The translations under genes and the position numbers were made by a program. Source: Carex sylvatica (Eukaryota; Streptophyta; Magnoliopsida; Poales; Cyperaceae). Taken from it: a DNA stretch of 64,000 bases. Below are positions 10,189 through 21,690 of the stretch, piece by piece. The notes under the pieces were generated by a model. That model was given only the letters and a program-made list of their open reading frames with translations. It was not told the DNA's origin and searched no databases. The stretch lies in the NCBI GenBank assembly GCA_964058845.1, contig CAXKVR010000078.1, forward strand, positions 124,001 to 188,000. Reading direction: 5' to 3'. Each line of letters begins with the position of its first letter. Position 1 is the first letter of the stretch.

Positions 10189-11047
10189 TATCAGTGTTAT
10201 CAAAACCAGACCGGACCAGCGATTTAACCGAAATAAACCGGACCCGGACGTATTTCCGATTTGGTTCGTTTAAAAGACCAATTGTGCAATTGAACCGGTC
10301 AAATCTGGTTTATTGGACCGATTTTTCAGAAACCGGTAACTCGGTTTTAAAGAAATATGGGCTTTAAATGGTTCAATATTCAAAATTCAAATTTTTACAC
10401 TGTGGTGCATTAAATGAGAAATAGTGTCAACTAGTATACTAGCCCTGTGCATTTATGTGGTCTAAGACTCTAGGTTGAAACTTTATGCTTTTAGCATATT
10501 TTATTTTAACATTGTGAAATTTACACATAAAATCTTACATTTGATATATTCTAAAGTATCGGTTATGTATTAGTATAAAATTTGATGTATACATATTTTT
10601 TTTTAAACTTACAATTATTATAATAATTATTATTATATCATGTATTTTATTTGTTGAAGTGCTTTATTTTTTATTGGAATATAATTCGTTGCTATTACAA
10701 AATAATGTCATAGTATTTATCAAATAAAAATGAAAATTGTGAGTTATTAAATTTTTTCGCCTTCGAAAAAACATTCAGTCATATTTTATAAAAAATACTA
10801 ATTTATTTTATTTAATGTTAAATTTGAAATTTATCTATAAATTTAGTTTTAAATTATATTATTTTAATTATATTTTATAACAATCATCATATCTTACATA
10901 TAGATGAGTACTTAAATAAAATCAGTAATTGAACCGGTTGAATCATCGGTCCAACCAGTGAACTGTTGACCCGAAGCTTTACCGAGTTAGTGTCCGGTCC
11001 GGTTCTAAATAGGCCCAAAAATATATTGGTTTGGCTTTGACAAACCT
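10189..11047. mobile_element. Non-autonomous DNA element with TCAG...CTGA termini
   Basis: The ends are imperfect inverted repeats: TCAGTGTTATCAAAACCAGA at left and the inverse of TCAGGTTTGTCAAAGCCAAA at right. Both flanks then run into CCGG-rich arms (AACCGGACCCGGACG at left; GTCCGGTCCGGTTC at right) around an AT-rich, non-coding middle. Architecture resembles hAT-like non-autonomous elements, but I find no convincing TSD. Confidence 0.6.
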
Positions 11048-11219
11048 GATGTGCTTAAGTACAGTAGGAATATTCTTCCGTCTATGTTCAGGGTTGGGGG
11101 TAAAGGGGTCATTGTGTATTAATAGTAGTAGGGAGGTCCTTAGAAAATTCGGATAGATTTTTTATGTTTCCTTTCAAAATCTAATAAGTGACTACTATTT
11201 TTCACTGGGGTGGAGTCAA

Positions 11220-12095
11220 GTGGAGTCAGAGACAGGCAAGTTCAAAAATAATTTCAAAAATATAGTTCTAATATTATGTTTTTTTATCCCTCCTACTCAC
11301 TGGATGGCATTTACTGATGCGGGCGGGTATGTTTCACGATTTGATGTTGCATTCCATGTTGAGGAAGATGCCCGGCAGGCCAACAGTCTGACAAGGATAA
11401 ACCCAACAAAAGACCCCAGGCCCCACTGGTACTGGTAATTCTGGTACTGGAGGGTTTGGTATTTCTGGTACTGTTAAAACAGACTCAGGTAGGAGGAGTA
11501 CCTCAGGCTTTGTTAGTTAGAGGAGAAAACTAAGAAAAACAAGAGAAGTGGATTCTCTTTGAGAGACCTGACAAGCATTGCACTCACCAAAGAGAAAAGA
11601 AGTATTCACTTCAAACTGGCTGCACAAAGAGAGAGGCAAATGAACTTCAAATGAAGTTGCCTTTTTTTATGTGTATGATATTCAATTAGGTAAAGATATA
11701 TAAGGATCATCAAAAAGAACTAGTTAGTAAAATACAACTATGGATAGATCCAATTTTGAAGGTATATGCTTCATCATATATTAGGAAAAATTAAGTAGAA
11801 TAATCATAAATACTGTATGGATTTAGAGATTCCAGAGAGGAAAATCTTGGTTTCTCATGAAACTGCTTAATTGGAATATTAAGGGACTTAATTCAAGTAG
11901 GAAACAAAGATTGAAACGATTAGCGTCTTACTCTAACAGAAATCCTGAATCCGTTCTTGGAAACAAAAATTATTTCGATGTATTTTAAGATCAAATGATG
12001 ATCTAAGAATTAGGTTGATTACCTTAGAATGTAAGAACTATATGTTTTTTTAATGAAACGGGCTTCATATCTTTTATTCAAAAAAATATTATGTT
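11220..12095 (+). pseudogene. Internally deleted LINE (non-LTR retrotransposon) remnant
   Basis: At 11857 a 43-codon frame opens with MKLLNWNIKGLNSSRKQRLK, the classic start of the plant LINE ORF2 endonuclease domain (MKxLxWNxRGL). It then hits a stop at about 11988. A short frame upstream (11220-11438) and Gly/Ser/Thr-rich DNA after it could be the tail of ORF1. Right after the stop comes a 3'-UTR-like end (AATGAAACGGGCTTCATATC, then TTTATTCAAAAAA). Reverse transcriptase is absent, so the element is deleted internally and inactive. Confidence 0.55.
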
Positions 12096-12807
12096 TTTTT
12101 TAAAATTATGAAAAATAGTTATGCTTCAAAAAAGTATAAAATTTTACTTACGCCTGAAATTTTTCCTCAAAATATACTTCTATTTCTATTTCTATGTTTT
12201 TCTTAAAAAATATAAAAATATACTAAACATTTAAAATAATTATAATATTATGTCTTTTTTTTTCTGAAAGAGAATATTATGTCTTTTGAGTGTGTATGTA
12301 GATTAAAAGAGAAATCTATTGCTCTTTATTCAAGGTAGAAGCACTAGGTAATAGGTAACCAATTAGTTTTAACAGAATTTCCTAAATTTGATATATTTTT
12401 TAATTTTCAATTTCATTAAAGTGAATAGCTTGTTGAATTATCAATTTTTCTACGTCATTGTACAAAATAGAACATGCGCAACCCAATTTCTAGGTAAAGA
12501 TTTTGACTGGCTAGTTTGATTTCACGCAGTGCATTATCAATAGAGAAAATGAAAAAGTATATGACCGAAGAATTGCATGAAGTCAAATCAACTCTGCCAA
12601 TATCGTTACCTCAATGGTATGAACAACAAAATAATAGGGGCAAAAGAGTACCTTCAATAAATGATGAAGAAGTGGTAGTCTTCAGATGGAATTGAGAAGA
12701 GAGAAATATAGAATGGTCGAATTTATATATAATTTCATGATTTAATTGTCGTTGACTGGTAGTCAAAGATAATTGATCCCAGTTGTAATAAAGACTAATT
12801 AATGAAG
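12096..12807. other. Intergenic, with a half copy of MITE family F
   Basis: AT-rich DNA without coding features. Positions 12494-12535 (AGGTAAAGATTTTGACTGGC, then TTTCACGCAGTGCA) match the left terminal repeat of MITE family F. Confidence 0.4.
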
Positions 12808-12975
12808 AGCATTTAAACCGGATTTATTTATTTATTCCCTCAGATTCAGTTTGAATATGATAATAAAAGCATTTAAACCGGATTTATTTATTCCCTCAGA
12901 TTCAGTTTGAATATGATAATAAAAGCATTTAAACCGGATTTATTTATTCCCTCATATTCAGGTTGAATATGATAA
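12808..12975. repeat. Three-copy direct tandem repeat (60 and 56 bp spacing)
   Basis: AGCATTTAAACCGGATTTAT starts at 12808, 12868 and 12924. Each copy continues with TTCCCTCAGATTCAGTTTGA. The first copy has an extra TTTA, which explains the different spacing. The copies are nearly identical, so the expansion is recent. Confidence 0.85.
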
Positions 12976-14480
12976 AGTCCAGCGGTACCAACAAGCATTT
13001 GTGACGTCCGATATGAATCTGACGGTATGGAAATAATCAGATTTTCAAATACTTGCTATCAGAGTGGATTCAGGATTTTCGTAAGGGAGAAAAAAAAAAA
13101 AACTAATCGGGTTCCAAACCATTAGCTAATTGAGTACTAAATAAAAAAATACTCCCACTTTTAATCCTAATTGTCAATCCGAATTCAAGTAAATTATTCT
13201 AATTTTACTTTTAAATTTAACTCAAATTACATATCAAAATTCTAATGAGAGGCAATAAAATTTTCAGAAAGAGACAAAGTTAATCTAAACCTAGAAATCT
13301 TCATAAAATTTCTAGATCTAGAGATGCAGTTGCACCCCCAACTCCACTTAGATCCGTCCTCCTTGTTATTATGTTGAAAACAAACCTAACTACCTTTTAT
13401 TTTGATTTATTTTTTGTTAGTACGAGTCTAGATCCTCTTGTTTGAGTTTGAATCTAAAACATATGATCAGAATTCAGACTAATTCGGTCCAAACTTTTAA
13501 GTTTTAATACATAAAATTTGTTTAAAATTTGTGCTAATATATAACAAACGGTGAGATAGTACTTTAGCTTATATGAATTCACGGTGACTTGGACGAAAAA
13601 ATCATCTAGAAAAATGATTTGAAAAAAATAAATAAATGTGGAAATTAATTAGGTCATTTTCTATTTGATGATTTTTGCCACAAATCTGGTTCAAAATCTA
13701 CCCCACGAAGCGGGTCATACTATCTTACGTAGCTTTCAATCTTCTATTAAGAATTCAAGATTGAAACGGGTCAATGTCTATGTGTTTGCCAATAAATAAA
13801 AAAGGTAAAATGCGTACGACTCGTGTAGTCGTGTCTTGTGATAATGACTATCAACAATTAAATTACTATTAATTTAATGTATGGTTCTGAAAATCGGACG
13901 GACCGGGCCGAGTTTTATCCGAGTCTCGCATAGGTGCGAGTTTATGAGCAAAAATTGGATGAACAGTGCTTGACTCGGTCGAGTTACACCGAGTTGAGCA
14001 GTGTTTAGACCGAGTTGAGCCGAAGTTTAAACCAACTTACACGGCGAGCGAGTTTTCTTCGAAAATCTGAGTTGAAAAGTGATGAATCGGCCGGGTGAAG
14101 CAAGTCTGCACTGATTCCAGAGATTCTCATGTTTTGGATTCACCGATTCTGCATTTTGTTTGTTCAATTTGATTTTGCTAAGTAACTAGTGCAGAGGAAA
14201 GGGTAAACGGGTTGAATTTGACCCACGTGGACGTCGTGAAGAAGAAGAAAGAGATATGGGTGGGTGAGAGATTTTGTTTGCAGCCAAATACTAACTGGAG
14301 ACAAGAAATATAGACACTCACGTGAAATACTAACTGGAGCGAGTAAATAACTGGAGACAAGAAATAGATTATTTCTTAAAAGGAGAGATACGTGGGGCCC
14401 CTCAAGAGAGTGAAATGAAAAAGTAAATTTTTTGTCGGACTTCAGGATTTTTTTTTTTCTTTTTTTTGTTGCTTTGAAAG

Positions 14481-15079
14481 TAGGGGTGTAAACGGATTAT
14501 CCGGTGGATATCCGCTCCGTATCTGGGAATTATCTGAATCTGGATAGTTCGAATTTGGATAATCTGGACTATCTGAAATCTAATAATTTCCTACTACGGA
14601 GTCCTAAATGAAGCGGATATCCGAACTCTAATAAAAGAGGAATTAATATTATAGGTGGAATTTGAACCCATGTACTCCCATCTCAAGACCTTTGAACTAA
14701 GCTTCAAACCACTACACCACAACTTCTTTTGTTACCATTCCTTTATTTGATATATATATTATATGAATATATTATCTCTCATCTCTCCATTCATCCACTT
14801 ATAGTTATCATTAATATTTATATTTAATTTTTTAATTAATATTTGTATCTTAGAAATTCATATATCTTAATTATCCAATCATTATTCGTTTTATATCCGT
14901 ATTTGAATTCGTATCCGTGAACTATCCGTTCTGTATCCGTATCCGTTTAAGGAGAATTTGATTTTGAATTTTAATATCCGTTTACTATCCGTATCTGTAT
15001 TCGTATCCACTTATTATCCGACAAATGCGAATATGGCATAAGCATCATCCGCTCCGTATCCGCTCCATTTACACCCCTA
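14481..15079. mobile_element. 599-bp hAT-like MITE with perfect 8-bp TSD
   Basis: It starts TAGGGGTGTAAACGGATTAT and ends with the inverse of TAGGGGTGTAAATGGAGCGG. The TSD TTTGAAAG is perfect (14473-14480 and 15080-15087). Both arms are full of TATCCG/CGGATA words. The element sits inside 13880-15504 and itself carries a tRNA-like relic (14650-14735). Confidence 0.9.
14650..14735 (-). repeat. tRNA-like SINE fragment inside the hAT element
   Basis: Read on the minus strand, GTGGTGTAGTGGTTTGAAGC resembles a pol III box A and GGGTTCAAATTCC, about 45 bp further on, resembles a box B. No complete cloverleaf forms, so this is a SINE or tRNA relic rather than a tRNA gene. Confidence 0.45.
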
Positions 15080-15741
15080 TTTGAAAGCCCTTAGGCAAGA
15101 TATATTGATAAAAACCCTCTTAACAGGGTAAAAAGTTTACACAGATAATGCCTTGGAGACGCATATTTTTGTTTTTTTGGATTCAGAGATACATTTTTAA
15201 GAACCAAAACTTTCAGAGAAATGACATAAATGGGGAATGCCCGTCCCACAAGCCGAACAGTGCGATTTTGTTTTTTCTTTGTAATACATTATATTAAATT
15301 ATTTAAGTATAATATTTTATCTTAATATAATTTTTTTATAAATTACTTTTATTAATTTTTTTTCTATTTTTTGATACAAAACAAACTTTTACCAAATAAA
15401 TTCGAATTACAAATTTGATTCTTCTAATTCCGGCTGATTCTTTCGATTCCAATTTCACGGTCAAAAACCCGATTTCAAATCCGATTCCGAGTTTTAGAAC
15501 CATATTTTAATGATAAACTTTTAGGACGAAATGACCAAAATACCCTCATATGTTTATAGTGTTATTTGAAATATTCATGATTTTGTAACGGAACTGATGA
15601 ATCCATCTACTATTTTAAAAAGAAAAAATATATATATAGTGGGATAATTTCCTCTGCATTAATATTATACAAGGATAATAATTTACTAATTTTATAGTGA
15701 CATAACCCATATAGTTTGGACATATAAAACTGTGCTATATT

Positions 15742-16141
15742 TTGGGTGTTCAAACGGTTCAGAATGTTCGGTTTTTACCTGAATTGGAAAATTTTAATTT
15801 AAATGGATTAGTCTTTCGGTTTAAATGAATTGGTTCGATTTAGATTTTTTAAAACCGATTAAATTAAATCAACCGATTTATATTGGTTCGACTCTAATTT
15901 TATTGTTGTTATAATGATTTCATTAAATCAAACTGAACTCCAATTGTTGTGTATAACAATGTATTATTTTCATTAAGAATAGTACCAATATATTTACTTT
16001 GATTTAAACTGAACAAACTGAAATTTACTTCGATTTGTTCGGTTCATTTTTTAATTATTTGATAGATTCAATCAGTTCGATTTTATTTTTGAAAACCAAA
16101 AAAATTACTCCCAAGCTAACCGTCCGTTTGAACACTCCCAA
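15742..16141. mobile_element. 400-bp hAT-like MITE with perfect 8-bp TSD
   Basis: It begins TTGGGTGTTCAAACGG and ends with the inverse of TTGGGAGTGTTCAAACGG. The TSD GCTATATT is perfect (15734-15741 and 16142-16149). The interior is rich in GGTTCGATTT-like words and has no open frame. Confidence 0.88.
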
Positions 16142-16347
16142 GCTATATTCATGTCTGAGACACCACCAGGAAATGTGACACTCAATTTTGAGCCCGTTGC
16201 AAAATACAGTGCATATATGACAAAGCTGTTTTAATTAACCAGAAAATATAGCGGTTTCGCATGTCAATATTTTATATTTATAAATTAGAAAATTCAATAA
16301 ATTAAGGATATTTGATGCATAATCAAATGCGAACATATATGTCTAGA

Positions 16348-16509
16348 GGAAATAAATATGTTGTTATTTCGTTAGAATAACAGGAACCAATTATTTCGAT
16401 CTCAACCGTTTAAATTTTTTTTTATGTGTGAGTCTCAACGAAGATCAACAGCTGAGATTGAAATAACAGAAATCTGTTATTCCATTGGAATAACAGCAGA
16501 TTTATTTCC
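16348..16509. mobile_element. Short palindromic MITE related to 6231-6441
   Basis: Inverted ends are GGAAATAAATATGTTGTTAT and the inverse of GGAAATAAATCTGCTGTTAT. The middle contains a second paired stretch around ACGAAGATCAACAGC. No matching 9-mer flanks were found. Confidence 0.6.
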
Positions 16510-16759
16510 TTATATCTTATTATGAACAAAGAGTTTTCAAACATTTAGAACAATAATATTATCATTAATTATACATTCAAAAAATCAATAGACCGACCTT
16601 CAACATGAGTTTGTACCAAATACTAACAACTTTAAACTTTTTTATAAAAATGACAGAGGTACAGTTTTTCAAATTTTATTATTCAAAAATTTATTCATAT
16701 TTCAAATTTGCGGCTTCTTACACAATATTATAAAGAGGAGGGCTCAATGCTCTATTGTT

Positions 16760-17060
16760 TTCATATCTCACATCTTTATCTTCGATTTCAAAATCCAAAT
16801 AGATGATTCGAACTGCTCAACATGATATATACATTAAAATGTGCTTGGAGATCAAATTTTTGTATTTTTTTTAATTGTTTAATATTTTTTAAGGTAGGTA
16901 CAAAATCATTGTTTTTTGATGGTCTAAAATTGTTTGAAAAACAGTGATTTTGTACCTACCTTATTAAATAGTAAAAAAATTTTAAAAATATATAAAACTT
17001 GATCTCTATGCCCATTTTTAATGTGTATAGTTTCAAATCATATCTTTGAATTTTAGAATA
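16760..17060. mobile_element. Palindromic MITE, family B-like copy
   Basis: The arms share the family core: AAATAGATGATTCGAACTGC, TGTGCTTGGAGATCAAATTT, then GGTAGGTACAAAATCA, and the reverse order after 16960. The ends are eroded. Confidence 0.6.
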
Positions 17061-17486
17061 TAAAATAAAATATTAAAATATAAAAATATAATTAGAACAT
17101 AAAATCAATAGAATACTTGAGTTCTATGTTATAAAAGAAAATTTCATTCAGATTTTAAACATGCATCTTCCTACCGAAACAGACAAACTATTGTCCTTTG
17201 AACTTATTAGTGAATTTCTGACGTGATGGAACAAAATCGACGAGTGCCGTGATTCGGGAGTATTGTGAGAATAATTTGAGATAGACTTGAATGGGCCTTT
17301 CAACTTCAACAGTTGAAAACTGAAAACAGACCGAACCTATTTGAATTTTTTTTTTTTTTTTTTTTTAGTTCTGAAGAGAGCAATTAGAAACCAGTTAATC
17401 GAGCATAGGACGGATGTACCGGAGGGCGTTTGATGGATATCGGATCAAATTTGACCTGGTGTGACAAAAATCAACCTGGACTGACA

Positions 17487-17545
17487 TCACAAAATATCCC
17501 ACTGTCATGATCATGTCACAAAATATCCCACTGTCATGATCATGT
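17487..17545. repeat. 29-bp tandem duplication
   Basis: TCACAAAATATCCCACTGTC plus ATGATCATG occurs twice in immediate succession (17487 and 17516). It is a perfect direct repeat. Confidence 0.85.
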
Positions 17546-18780
17546 CACAGGAACTACAAACAAATAATTAATAAGCATAAGGCCTAATTAAATGAAGACA
17601 TCACAGCAAGAGCAAGGTCACACAGGCCTTCCTCTTCCTGCCATTTCTTTGTCAGTTGAATCTCTACGGATGTGATCAATAAAAAGTATGCTTTGTTATT
17701 TTCTATCTAATTTTTTTTTTTTTCTAATTTGGGGTTTTTTATGACATTAAGAATGATAGAAGCAATGCATCTTTTGGGCCATTACCTACCTCTAATTATT
17801 TAATTGTTTATCTTAGAATTGGGCCTTAAGCCTGGTTATGCATTGACATAAAATATTGGGCTCACCCCTAATTGATAGAATTCACATCCTCCATGTACCT
17901 GAAAATAGAATCTTTTATAGTTAGTGGATATAAACCGTTCTTTTTAACTCGGCACGAATCTCAAAGTCCAATACTACTGCTGCTTCGCTAGTTCGAATCC
18001 CAAACTGGCTAAGAATAAGTCTCAAACCATAAAGTGAGGTGGATCTTCTATAGTACCTGGGAGCACCATCACACATTTGTGAATTATTCATTATTTTTTT
18101 TTATGATGGTAAATCGAATGATGAATTATTCGGTTGATCAAATTTTGACCGAATGATTTGCGAATTTTTTCTGAAATTTTTTCTTTTCATTTTTTTTGCT
18201 CTTTTACGAGGCTGAGATCTCCGGTCAGAATAATTCAGAATTATTTCCAAACTATATCAAAATTATTTTTTAATCACAAATTTTTTATTATATAGAGCGG
18301 AATCAGAATAATTCATTTTCCACTGTGCTGGTAGGATATTGTCCTTATTGATAGGCTAGCTCCCCCTGCCATCCTTTTTTTATGCATTAATTGACATAAA
18401 GTATTTGAATTCAATTCATGGCGGTCATTTAATTAAGTGCCTGCCGCCAATAATGTGGCACCAAGCTCTTTGTCCAGTATCAATTAATTGACATCGCTGC
18501 TATTGTTTTGTCCTTGTATGTTGTATCCCATTGTTGCTTCTTTATAATCCCTTCTAATCTTTTTCAATACCAACTTTTTCTTTGAAGATTTAACAGAAGT
18601 CTTCCTAGTAGAAGAGGATGGACACAAAATCCAAATATAACCATCATATCCAGTGGAGTCAATGTTTGACTACAAATTTTCACTATAGCAAGATAGCTGT
18701 TTGTTGAAGGAATAAATTGGAGGAGGAAAATATAGAAGGGTGGAAAAGTTTTAATTTAAGGAAATATTTGGAAGCCATGT
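17546..18780. repeat. Intergenic with two dispersed-repeat fragments (families J and I)
   Basis: No gene is visible. About 17880-18070 (ATCCTCCATGTACCTG, GGCACGAATCTCAAAG, AGTACCTGGGAGCACC) resembles 28290-28480. About 18070-18335 (GAATTATTCGGTTG, TTTTTTTGCTCTTTTACG, CAGAATTATTTCC) resembles the ~300-bp insertion at 28862-29165. The remainder is plain AT-rich DNA. Confidence 0.45.
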
Positions 18781-19275
18781 ACTGATTTACACTGCTTATT
18801 TAAAACATGAATTACTTTTTAATAATTGTTCCAGAATGTATTTACATGTAAAGAAAATTAGTCAATTCGTTTACATGTTCTATTACAACATATCACGACT
18901 CACAAATATGATACAACATGTAACGTCAGGTGTGTCTATCACATTGGTGCTAACCGTGCTATTGTATTAAATTGTATTAAATAAGGGAGGAAAATAAATA
19001 GAGAGAGAGAAAAAGGTATTTTATTTAAATAAATATTTAGTGTTGGAACTTAAGTCCTGTACTGATTCACACTGCTCTTTTCTCAAAAAGAAAAAAAAAA
19101 GGATTCACACTGCTCATGTAACACGTGAATTAATTCTTTATAATCATTTCAAAATGTATTCACATGTGAAGAAAAATTTATTATTATGTTTTTACATGTT
19201 TTATTACAACATATCAGGACTCATGAGTATGACACAACATGTAATTTTTAATTTTTATGTGTGTTGATCACGTGG
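18781..19275. repeat. Diverged direct repeat pair
   Basis: ACTGATTTACACTGCT (about 18781) with TTACATGTTCTATTACAACA and ACAACATGTAACGTCAGG is repeated in order at about 19058-19260 (ACTGATTCACACTGCT, TTACATGTTTTATTACAACA, ACAACATGTAATTTTTAA). The copies are about 280 bp apart and clearly diverged. No coding content. Confidence 0.6.
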
Positions 19276-19949
19276 TGTATTTCTTTTTTAATAAGATAAC
19301 AAGCTCAATTTTTCTACCATTATTTTTTATTTAATTTTTTGCATTTTTTATTTTTTAGCATTTTTTCTGATTTTTTTTCAATTAAATTAACTTAAAATAA
19401 AAAATTAAACAAGTAACCTCAACAATTATATAAATATCAGTCACGTGAAATGTATTAGTCACAAAACATTACATCACACCGTCATCATGTTAAGTTACGT
19501 TTTTTTTTCATTATATATATAATTATGAACAAAAATAGGAAAGAAAAAAAACTAACTAATTTTAATTTATTATTACTTCTTATACCAAACTTAGTGTTAT
19601 GTTAGCAAACCAAACTGTATTTCTTGAAGCTTACTTCATGTAACAATTCCTACTACGTTTGAATGAAACAAAAAATAGCTCGGAATAGCTTGCTAACTTC
19701 AAATTCAAAATAGCTGCTAACCTAATATTTCATAGAAATGACAGAATAGCAAATAATCTGAGCTATTTCTTGTGTTGAAAATAATGTTTTTTCATCCAAA
19801 CGTGAAATAGTGAGAATAGCTCGCTAAGAATAGTAGTTATTCCTGGATTACGCTATTCCTGTGTCATCTAAACGTACTCATAGTAGATTATCAATTCCAC
19901 TTTTACACAATTACCCACCAACTACCCCGTAATCTCCAACAATTATAAA
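19276..19949. other. Intergenic, possible MITE fragment
   Basis: No gene. About 19640-19880 is built from GAATAGC/GCTATT words (AACAATTCCTACTACGTTTG at left, GGATTACGCTATTCCTGTGT at right) and resembles an eroded MITE. A related GAATAGC-rich stretch lies inside the MULE derivative at about 31020-31200. Confidence 0.4.
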
Positions 19950-20530
19950 GGGAGAATTTGATCATGTATACCTCTCTCCTCTCAAAAACATAGAAATTAC
20001 ATATTCCCTCTTTAAAATTCATAATATCATATTTACTCTACTGAACTTCAAAAACCCTCAAACTTACCCGTTTTAATATAGTTTTTTCTATCAAAACTCA
20101 TTTTTAAATTTATGAAGTATCCATTTTAATCTTTATTCAAAAAAAGTTGTAGCCAATTTTAGAAAAATGCAATCTTCTAATTTAACGGTTTTTGAGGATA
20201 AATGGATAATATCTTTACTCCTAGTGTTTACATAATGGTATTTACGTATATGCTCGTATAAGCGTCAGAAAAAAAGAAATTACCTAATTGCCCTCGAAAA
20301 CAAATAATTAGAATATTGATATTTTTCTGAAACATGCTACTAGTTTTTAGTTTTTTTAATAAAGATTAAAATATGTACTTCATAAATTTAAAATTGAGTT
20401 TTAAAAGAAAATATAATAAAATGGACAAATATTTGAGTTTTTGAAGTTTAGAAGGATATATATAATATTATAAACTTTAGAGGGGATATGTAATTTCAAT
20501 GTTTTTGAGAGGTATACATGAAATTGCCCC
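19950..20530. mobile_element. Long-TIR MITE (family N)
   Basis: Inverted ends GGGAGAATTTGATCATGTAT and GTATACATGAAATTGCCCC continue as paired arms of roughly 200 bp (CTCTCAAAAACATAGAAATT versus AATTTCAATGTTTTTGAGAG). No clean TSD. A half copy without termini is seen at 54045-54240. Confidence 0.7.
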
Positions 20531-20818
20531 TATAAATAATTACAATTTCTAGAATAGTACTTAATTGGACACACGATTATTTACAATATTACTTACAAGA
20601 CCTGCAGTTCTGCAAATATAAGAAACACAAATAAAAACTATATTCATGAAACATATCGCTCAATTAATGCACGGCCAGTAAAGCAAAGGTCAGAACTTTA
20701 TTTGTCAGCGTTTATAGCGTGAGCAATTAATGGAATTGGAACGTGTCAAACTTCTCAAATACCAAACTCATAATTACCGCAAGTTGTCAAAAAAGAAAAG
20801 AATAAAGATGTTGTTCTC

Positions 20819-21358
20819 TAGGGGTTTGCTAACGGGTAGGGTACGGGCGAGTAGGGTATATTCGGGTTGGGTACGGGTATGGGTCGAGTACGGGTATCAC
20901 GGGTATACGGGTACCATGGGCTGGGTATTACGGATTTTTTTTTCAAAACTCATACCCTACCCGTCTTATATCCGTGCCCGTGGTACCCTTGACGGGTAGG
21001 GCGGTCCGGGTAGGGTACCCGGTCCAGTTTTTTTTCCTCTGTTTTTCGATCCGGTTTGATTTTTTTTTTTTCTGTTTTTCTGTTGAACCGGCAGTAAATT
21101 CGAAATTTCAAAAAAATTTGAATTTTTAACGGGTCGGGTACGGATCAAGTCGGACGGGTCGGGTCGGGTGGGTACGGGCGTAATTCGGGCCGGATTTGCC
21201 CGGGTTTTGAACCAAATAACCGTACCCTACCCATTTTATGCCCATACCCGTGTACCCGTTTACCCGACCCATACCCAGGCTCGGGCACGGGTACCCCGGG
21301 TACCAGGCACGGGCGGGTCAGGTACGGGCCGCCCGACCCGGGTATTTGCAAACCTCTA
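20819..21358. mobile_element. 540-bp GGGTACGGG-rich hAT-like element with 8-bp TSD
   Basis: It begins TAGGGGTTTGCTAACGGGTA and ends with the inverse of TAGAGGTTTGCAAATACCCG. Perfect 8-bp flanks TTGTTCTC stand at 20811-20818 and 21359-21366. The arms consist of short GGGTACGGGT / ACCCGTACCC words around an AT-rich centre. The open frames here are by-products of this repetition. Confidence 0.88.
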
Positions 21359-21449
21359 TTGTTCTCTTATAAGTAGTCCCCTGACAGTCTTTTCGGTCTA
21401 ACTTATTCTAACTAACAAAAGTAGTTATTTAATAATTAGCATTAATTAA

Positions 21450-21690
21450 TTCGGATGCACCGTTAAGATCCAGCGAGAAGAAAGCGTGGTGCACCGTCGA
21501 GATCTAGCGAGGAGAGAGTGGTGCACCGTTAAAATTCGGGCGGGAGAATGTGGTGCACCATTGGAGGGGGTCCACGCTAGTCCAGCGAAGGTTGTCAAAG
21601 TAAAACATATGAATACTTTATTAGTTAGATATTAATACTTCATTTGTTAGATATGTATACTTCATGTTAGATATGAATACTTCTTAGAAG
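21450..21690. repeat. Two short minisatellites
   Basis: About 21450-21570: roughly 35-bp units built on GTGGTGCACCGTYGAGATCY with AGCGAGGAGA (three to four degenerate copies). About 21605-21690: repeated TTAGATATGAATACTT units. No open frame spans them. Confidence 0.65.

Larger units (their letters stand above)
13880..15504. mobile_element. hAT-like non-autonomous element carrying a nested hAT
   Basis: Inverted ends TATGGTTCT (13880) and AGAACCATA (ending 15504) continue imperfectly into GAAAATCGGACGG and the inverse of CTCGGAATCGG. The flanks are near-identical 8-mers ATTTAATG (13872-13879) and TTTTAATG (15505-15512), matching a hAT-type TSD at 7 of 8. The interior is non-coding and split by the element at 14481-15079. 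Confidence 0.7.
7832..17415. repeat. Segmental duplication unit 2 (GRAS gene and upstream DNA)
   Basis: This is the partner of 1236-6910 and keeps the same order of homologous blocks. It is about 4 kb longer. Most of the excess is explained by insertions at 10189-11047, 11220-12095, 13880-15504 (itself nested), 15742-16141 and 16760-17060. Homology fades after the CAGTTAATCGAGCATAGG segment near 17400. Confidence 0.7.

Noticed and set aside
14650..14735. Functional tRNA gene
   Set aside because: Box-like motifs are present, but acceptor and anticodon stems do not form, and the segment lies within a MITE.
20730..21401. Open frames on both strands as genes
   Set aside because: All lie within or across the GGGTACGGG hAT-like element and its ends; no domain is recognisable.
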